This document shows, piece after piece, positions 33,995-38,190 of a stretch of 38,190 nt of DNA. A program made the position numbers and the translations under genes. Numbering within the stretch: position 1 is the stretch's first letter; the number at the start of each line of letters is the position of its first letter. This DNA is from an uncultured Treponema sp. (GTDB lineage: Bacteria > Spirochaetota > Spirochaetia > Treponematales > Treponemataceae): contig CALDWC010000080.1 of the NCBI GenBank assembly GCA_937923945.1, forward strand, positions 1-38,190, in the 5' to 3' direction. The notes under the pieces are model-generated. The model saw only the letters and a list, made by a program, of their open reading frames with translations, made no database searches and had not been told where the DNA came from.

Positions 33995-35512
33995 TTATTT
34001 TTCTCCTTGTGCGTTTGATTCAATCATAAAAGACTGAAGCGTTTGAATATTAAAAAGAATGATATCCACTTTTGCTTGTGCAAACTTTATCAGTGCTTGC
34101 AGATATTCCAAATGTGCTTGCGCATTGTCAAGTTTTGTCGTAAAGCCGTCCGCGAAAAGTTTTTGTATGTCGGCTGCATTTTGCTTATAAATTTCACATT
34201 CATAGTTTGCTGCTTCGTTGACGAGCTGCAATGCTTCCGCATTTGATTTGGTCGATTGGAGCAAGTCTTCGCATTTTTCCGTTTCCGTTTTAAAATTAAT
34301 CGTATCAATTTCCGTTTGCATTTTTGCGTTTTGATCCGAAAGTATTCTATAGTATATGTCAAGCGGATTGCAAGTCACGGAAAGATTCAGCGACGGATTT
34401 TTTTTCTTATCCAAATCGATGGTTACCCCCGAGTAAGGTGTTAGCCCCGGAAATTTAAAATTCAAACCGCTCGACATTGATTTCTTTTTTGAAGTCGTTT
34501 CAATGGGTGCGGTAATTTCATTTTTTGAAAATGAAAAGGCGGTATTCGCGGAAAGCGTAAACGGTGAGTTTTCTATCCGGCGTTGTTCAAGCATGTTTTC
34601 GTATGCTTGCTGCGCTTGCATAAACTGCTTTGATGTTTGCAACGTCAACGCAGCCGTATCAAAGGTCTTTTGTTCAGGAATTGATTCGGCAAGTTCGGTA
34701 AAAAATATTTCCGTTTCCGTTTGAAAATTTTCAGACGTTAAGTTTTTTTCGATACCGCAACTTGTAAAAAATTTTTTAGCATTTTTGAAAAAAATTTTTT
34801 CGTTGGTTTGTGCTTGACGTTCCGTTGCCAGCGATTTTAACTGCGCCGCTTTATAGCGCGTTGAGTTTTCCGGGTATCCTTCAATTTCAACTTTGCGAAA
34901 TTCAATATCGGCGGAAACTTTTGCAAGCTGCTTACCGACATATTCGATATAGGCATCCATATTTTTTTTGCAGTCCGATAAAAATTCCGCTTCGATAATT
35001 TGTTTGCTGTAGTTTAATTTTTCAATCGCAGTATTTTTTGTCTCGAGTGCGGTTTTTCGCATGAGCTTTTGCGTTGCAATCGCCTGTGAATAGAGGTCAA
35101 CACCAACAGAAAAATTTACCCCCGATGACGCCGCATCTTTTGCTTTTGCAAACGGAAAACTCAATCCGAAAGCAAGATTGCTGAATGACGGCAATGCAAT
35201 TTGTGCATTGGGTTCCATAGTGAATTGCATTTCGTCATCGGTAAAATTAAAGGTCATATTTCCCGTTCCCGCTTTTACCGATAGATAGGAACTGAGCAGT
35301 TTTTGTTTGTAGACATTTTCAGCAATCCGTGCTTCATTTTGCACTTTGGTAAATTCAGGCGAGTTTTGTTCACGATAAATCAAACAGCGCCGATAGAGGG
35401 TTTGAGGCGGAACGATCGGTTCTTCTGAAAAAAGGGCGGTAAAGCATGTGAGTGCTATGAGGACTACCGCCACTTTTTTTATGAAAGAGACCGCTTCAAG
35501 ATATTTTTCCAT
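33995..35512 (-). CDS. TolC-like outer-membrane efflux protein
   Basis: A 505-residue outer-membrane factor from the start used here. The N-terminus has a signal peptide (FIKKVAVVLIALTCFTALFS, about 9-28) and then two related long helical segments separated by beta-rich parts, as in TolC (for example RIAENVYKQKLLSSY and later AQQAYENMLEQRR). It should form the trimeric duct for the MacB-like pump. I placed the start at the ATG at 35512 for a normal signal peptide; the frame runs up to 35569 and the ATG at 35521 is also possible, none with a good ribosome binding site. It is the first gene of the efflux operon. Confidence 0.88.
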   Translation of the reverse strand: MEKYLEAVSFIKKVAVVLIALTCFTALFSEEPIVPPQTLYRRCLIYREQNSPEFTKVQNEARIAENVYKQKLLSSYLSVKAGTGNMTFNFTDDEMQFTMEPNAQIALPSFSNLAFGLSFPFAKAKDAASSGVNFSVGVDLYSQAIATQKLMRKTALETKNTAIEKLNYSKQIIEAEFLSDCKKNMDAYIEYVGKQLAKVSADIEFRKVEIEGYPENSTRYKAAQLKSLATERQAQTNEKIFFKNAKKFFTSCGIEKNLTSENFQTETEIFFTELAESIPEQKTFDTAALTLQTSKQFMQAQQAYENMLEQRRIENSPFTLSANTAFSFSKNEITAPIETTSKKKSMSSGLNFKFPGLTPYSGVTIDLDKKKNPSLNLSVTCNPLDIYYRILSDQNAKMQTEIDTINFKTETEKCEDLLQSTKSNAEALQLVNEAANYECEIYKQNAADIQKLFADGFTTKLDNAQAHLEYLQALIKFAQAKVDIILFNIQTLQSFMIESNAQGEK

Positions 35513-35596
35513 GGCTGACATTATATGTGATTGAACATATTTTATCAAGTTGCTTGAAATATCATCCAAAAATTTACCGCGATAAGAAAAATACGC

Positions 35597-35625
35597 TTGA
35601 CAATTTTTTTCACTCGTGTTATAAT
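35597..35625 (+). promoter_or_regulatory. Perfect consensus sigma-70 promoter of the riboswitch transcript
   Basis: TTGACA, exactly 17 bp, TATAAT, with no mismatch in either box. It points away from the tolC-like gene and towards the cobalamin riboswitch. Confidence 0.88.
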
Positions 35626-35640
35626 TAATATGCGATTTCG

Positions 35641-35838
35641 GTTATTGGTTCGGCTTTCGTTGTGCATAACGCATAATTGGAGTTGATTAAAAGGGAATCA
35701 GGTGTAAAACCTGAGCAGTCCAGCTGATGTAAAGGAATAGCTTTAGTTTGTTATCCACTGGTATTATTTTAATAGAAACCGGGAAGGGAAACTATAAGCG
35801 TTGAAGCCTAAGCCATAATACCTGCCTCTAGCTTATGA
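35641..35838 (+). promoter_or_regulatory. Cobalamin (B12) riboswitch
   Basis: The characteristic conserved blocks are in order: GGTT near 35647; GGGAATCAGGTGTAAAACC (about 35693-35711); then CAGTCC and GATGTAA; CCACTG near 35755; the CGGGAAGGG block (about 35780); and the B12 box AAGCC, AAGCC, ATAATACCTGCC ending at 35826. Such elements bind adenosylcobalamin and usually switch off B12 transport or synthesis genes, or B12-independent isozymes. It sits behind a perfect promoter, but no intact reading frame follows. The stretch downstream (35846-35895) can form two more hairpins, GCTGCAA/TTGCAGC and CGCCA/TGGCG, neither with a T-tract. A full covariance-model match was not possible here. Confidence 0.88.
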
Positions 35839-35968
35839 GAAGACCGCTGCAATCCTTGCAGCAACTTCGACTTGCATCGCCACTGGGATTTGGCGGTACA
35901 AGCTGTGTAGCCTTTCAGACTCACAACAACTGAACGGCATTGTACACGATGTAACTTTTTATGTCTAG

Positions 35969-36138
35969 ACTAAATCCTTAAAGTTTGCATTCTATGACCG
36001 AAGTCGCTTTTTATTTGAGTATGCCGATACGGCGCCGCGTAAAATATACAGAAATTCTCAAAAGACAGCAAAGAAGTTTGGTTTGAAATTGAACGTGAAA
36101 GTAAAACTTTTTCAACTATTCGTTATAAAACAAAATAA
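35969..36138 (+). pseudogene. Decayed reading frame after the cobalamin riboswitch
   Basis: Two short pieces in different frames look like remains of one gene. Frame A from 35969 reads TKSLKFAFYDRSRFLFEYAD and continues TAPRKIYRN. Frame B, to the stop at 36136, reads QKFSKDSKEVWFEIERESK, then TFSTIRYKTK. A single frameshift near 36050 would join them. There is no start codon or ribosome binding site and the family is not recognised. The region could equally be non-coding RNA sequence. Confidence 0.35.
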
Positions 36139-36147
36139 CAACAGATA

Positions 36148-36176
36148 AAAAATACCGGCTGCACGCCGGTATTTTT
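36148..36176. terminator. Bidirectional intrinsic terminator
   Basis: AAAAATACCGGC, TGCAC, GCCGGTATTTTT: a perfect 12-bp stem with A/T tracts on both sides. It can end the riboswitch transcript (+) and lpdA (-), which converge here. Confidence 0.93.
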
Positions 36177-36188
36177 ACAACCCGTTCC

Positions 36189-37559
36189 TTACTTTCGATA
36201 CAGCACGTGTACAGCCGATTTATGCACGTCTTCACACGCTTCTTTGAACGCTTCAACGACGGTCGGATGCGGATAGGTGGTCGCAATAATTTCGGAAAGT
36301 GTCGCCTTCACTTTGATGAGACTTCCAATGGCGCCGATTATATCCGTTGCAGCAGGGCAGAGCATTTGACAGCCGATAAGAGTTTCGTCTTCGCTGAACA
36401 CAACCTTGATAAAGCCGATTTCCTGACCGACGACGCATGCTTTTCCGTTTGAACCGATGGGAATTTTTCCGACTTTGCAGGGGATATTTTTTTCCGAGCA
36501 TTCTTTTTCGGTTACACCAACGGAAGCCGCTTCCGGTGTTGAATATAAACACGACGGAATAAGAGCGTCTTTTGCATGCGGGGCTTCGCCTTTTTGTGCG
36601 CGCAATAAATTTGCAACAACCAGCGCGCCCTGACTTTCGGCGTTGTGCGCGAGCATGATGTTCCCTTTTACCGCATCGCCGATTGCAAAAATATGCGGTT
36701 TGTTGGTGCGTAAAAACTCATCGGTGATAATACCGCGGCGGTCAAATTCAACGCCTGCTTTTTCCAACTGAATATCCGCAATTTGTGCAACCCGCCCGAT
36801 GCAAACAATCACGGCATCAGCAAAAACCGTTTGTTCTTTTTCTTTGAGTTCGTAAGTGCAGGAAGTTTTATCCAGTTTGGTAACCTTTGCGCCGTTGATA
36901 ATTTTCACGCCGCGCTTTTTTAAAATGAGCGCGGACTGCATTCCGATGTCGCGATCAAACGGCGGCAAAATTGTTTTTTCCAATTCAACAACCGTTACAT
37001 CGATCCCCATTTGGTTATAGAATGTTGCAAACTCAATGCCGATGACGCCACCGCCAACAATGACAACGCTTTTAAATTGAACCGCTTCACGCCCCAACAC
37101 ATCGTCAGAGCTGAGCGTCTTTTCAATTCCGGGAATCGGGAGCGCAAATACTTTTGAGCCGGTCGCAATAATGAGGTTTTTAAACTCGTAAACGGTGCCG
37201 TTGACCGAAACGGAATGGTCGCTTTCCAGTTTGCCTTCGCCTTGTACAAAATCGACGCCGGCATTTTTGATTAAACCTTCAATACCGGCAACCAACTTAT
37301 CCACGGTTTTGTTTTTTTCTTCATATAGTTTTTGTAAATCATAGCGAGCATTATCAAATGAAAAAACTTCACTTTTCGTTGCTTCGTAATAATTTTGTGA
37401 TACGTGTAAAAAAAACTTGGTCGGAATACAGCCGCGATTTAAGCACGTTCCGCCGAGTTTGTCTTTTTCTATCAATACTGTTTTTAAGCCTGCACGTCCT
37501 GCTTGGATTGCAGCAACATATCCGCCCGGTCCTCCGCCGAGGATAACTAAATCATACAT
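36189..37559 (-). CDS. lpdA: Dihydrolipoyl dehydrogenase (E3)
   Basis: This flavoprotein reoxidises the lipoyl groups of 2-oxoacid dehydrogenase or glycine-cleavage complexes with NAD+. The 456-residue protein has the FAD motif LGGGPGGYVAA (7-17), the redox disulphide GGTCLNRGCIPTK (Cys39, Cys44), the NAD motif VGGGVIGIE, the second FAD motif with AIGDAV, and the C-terminal TYPHPTVVEAF with the catalytic histidine. AGAGGT lies 6 nt before the ATG at 37559. It stands alone, without E1, E2 or glycine-cleavage genes, and has its own promoter and terminator. Confidence 0.96.
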   Translation of the reverse strand: MYDLVILGGGPGGYVAAIQAGRAGLKTVLIEKDKLGGTCLNRGCIPTKFFLHVSQNYYEATKSEVFSFDNARYDLQKLYEEKNKTVDKLVAGIEGLIKNAGVDFVQGEGKLESDHSVSVNGTVYEFKNLIIATGSKVFALPIPGIEKTLSSDDVLGREAVQFKSVVIVGGGVIGIEFATFYNQMGIDVTVVELEKTILPPFDRDIGMQSALILKKRGVKIINGAKVTKLDKTSCTYELKEKEQTVFADAVIVCIGRVAQIADIQLEKAGVEFDRRGIITDEFLRTNKPHIFAIGDAVKGNIMLAHNAESQGALVVANLLRAQKGEAPHAKDALIPSCLYSTPEAASVGVTEKECSEKNIPCKVGKIPIGSNGKACVVGQEIGFIKVVFSEDETLIGCQMLCPAATDIIGAIGSLIKVKATLSEIIATTYPHPTVVEAFKEACEDVHKSAVHVLYRK

Positions 37560-37581
37560 GGTAAAACCTCTTTATATGATA

Positions 37582-37610
37582 ATTATACCTGATACGGTTC
37601 TTAATTACAA
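37582..37610 (-). promoter_or_regulatory. Candidate promoter of lpdA
   Basis: On the minus strand TTGTAA, 17 bp, TATAAT, about 25 bp before the start codon. Confidence 0.7.
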
Positions 37611-37624
37611 GTTCACTGCAAAGC

Positions 37625-37675
37625 GTAAGGAAACGCTGATTAAAGGCTTGGTTACATTTAACAGTGCCTCCTTAA
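37625..37675 (+). repeat. Intergenic repeat, short form with hairpin 1
   Basis: AAGGAAACGCTGATTAAAGG at one end and CAGTGCCTCCTTAAG at the other; hairpin 1 is partly degraded (GGTTACATTTAA). It lies just upstream of the lpdA promoter. Confidence 0.78.
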
Positions 37676-37722
37676 GAGAGTCGCTGCATAGTACTTAATC
37701 GTGCCTCTATATAGTCTAGCGT

Positions 37723-37791
37723 ATATCCTGTATTACGCTCGTAATGTGTCCGGTACTATGTTCGTACGGTATCCTGTAATACGATATGAAT
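37723..37791. repeat. Degenerate tandem array of three 23-bp units
   Basis: Units start at 37723, 37746 and 37769. By eye unit 1 matches unit 3 at 17 of 23 positions and unit 2 at 15. The shared form is nTnTCCnGTAnTAnGnTCGTAnT. Unit 1 also matches unit 1 of the 670-784 array at 14 of 23 positions in the same register. Confidence 0.65.
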
Positions 37792-37822
37792 GGAGCTAAC
37801 GTTTAGTGTATAGTTAAAGAGA

Positions 37823-37860
37823 AATCTAGCCTATATTTCTATAGAAATATAGGCTAGATT
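37823..37860. repeat. Perfect 38-bp palindrome
   Basis: The arm AATCTAGCCTATATTTCTA is followed directly by its exact reverse complement, with no loop. A weaker inverted repeat (GAAACA, GAGGCTA, TGTTTC) follows within 10 bp. Confidence 0.9.
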
Positions 37861-37922
37861 CTTGGAGAAACAGAGGCTATGTTTCAGATACGATACAAGG
37901 GGCAGCTTGTTCTGCTTGCAAT

Positions 37923-38009
37923 AGGAAACGCTGATTAAAGGCTTGATGCCGTTTACCGGCGTTTAGAGCTCCCCTCAATTCTCGATTGAATTAACCGGTG
38001 CCTTCTTAA
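37923..38009 (+). repeat. Intergenic repeat, full-length copy
   Basis: Outer arm AGGAAACGCTGATTAA, hairpin 1 (GATGCCG, TTTAC, CGGCGTT), GAGCTCCCC spacer, hairpin 2 (TCAATTC, TCGATT, GAATTAA), outer arm CGGTGCCTTCTTA. It is collinear with the reverse complement of 9346-9434. Confidence 0.88.
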
Positions 38010-38066
38010 CTTACGTTTTAATAAAAATTTTTTATTTTGATTTTATATTCTTTCTGTCTTTACATC

Positions 38067-38095
38067 TTTACATTTTTTTATTCTTGCAGTATAAT
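38067..38095 (+). promoter_or_regulatory. Strong candidate promoter near the right edge
   Basis: TTTACA, 17 bp, TATAAT, only 9 bp before an ATG at 38105. Confidence 0.65.
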
Positions 38096-38104
38096 AAAAG
38101 TACT

Positions 38105-38190
38105 ATGTATTTTGTTGCAGCAAAACAAATTCACAATAATTTCTTTTTTACCCAATGTTCCGCATTTTTAAGCGGGGCGCGCGGCATTTT
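38105..38190 (+). CDS. Unidentified protein, N-terminal fragment; runs off the window
   Basis: An ATG at 38105 opens a frame of 28 residues beginning MYFVAAKQIHNNFFF that continues beyond the window. The promoter ends 9 bp upstream, so the transcript would be nearly leaderless if this is the start; a later start is possible. No family can be recognised from so short a piece. Confidence 0.45.
   Translation, partial: MYFVAAKQIHNNFFFTQCSAFLSGARGI

Noticed and set aside
35835..35933. 32-codon ORF (MRRPLQSLQQLRL...) just after the riboswitch as its target gene
   Set aside because: It overlaps the end of the aptamer region and two RNA hairpins, has no ribosome binding site and an unprotein-like composition.
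37560..38104. tRNA or other structured RNA gene in the right-hand gap
   Set aside because: No cloverleaf or T-loop sequence was seen; the structure is explained by repeats and the palindrome.

Overview
The window looks like chromosomal DNA of a treponeme (Spirochaetes). The support is a spirochaete-type archaeal-like PheT, FlhB and FliR, a spiro-SPASM-like protein lacking the radical-SAM cysteines, an oversized signal peptidase I, a Maf-like DUF115 protein and the moderately AT-rich coding style. I could not run any search, so family names rest on motifs read by eye.

Layout. 1-826: the truncated end of an unidentified gene, a small lipoprotein and repeats. 827-2745 (-): fliR-flhB, separated from the rest of the flagellar export genes. 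2848-6523 (-): two ABC exporter half-transporters, probably a heterodimer. 6781-9280 (+): a phosphohexomutase followed by an MgtC-family protein. 9440-14476 (-): three overlapping genes (degenerate radical SAM/SPASM protein, GT2-like protein, SpsF-SpsG-methyltransferase fusion) that look like a surface or flagellar glycosylation operon. 14707-14919 (-): a small conserved-looking protein. 15158-19943 (+): a helical unknown, a PpiD/SurA-like protein and a Maf-like DUF115 protein. 20016-21734 (+): pheT. 21834-25174 (-): purF, an alpha/beta hydrolase and an M42 peptidase. 25738-28089 (+): a fold-III PLP decarboxylase, a terminator and a tRNA-dihydrouridine synthase. 28096-29784 (-): signal peptidase I. 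29834-35512 (-): a five-gene MacAB-TolC-like efflux operon. 35597-36176 (+): a consensus promoter, a cobalamin riboswitch and a terminator with no intact gene between them. 36189-37559 (-): lpdA. 37560-38190: repeats, a 38-bp perfect palindrome, and a promoter with the start of a further reading frame.

The non-coding DNA holds much of the novelty. A modular repeat of about 90 bp (terminal inverted repeats plus two internal hairpins) occurs at eight intergenic or gene-end sites: two full copies, three with only hairpin 1, two with only hairpin 2, and one split by 114 bp of unrelated sequence. A second family, of 23-bp tandem units, forms arrays near both ends of the window that share a core. 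The orphan B12 riboswitch either sits before a decayed gene or controls a non-coding transcript aimed at the 3' end of lpdA.

Promoters are unusually readable: ten of the eleven sites listed have two recognisable hexamers separated by exactly 17 bp. Several gene pairs overlap by 1-26 nt, so operon structure is clear in most places.
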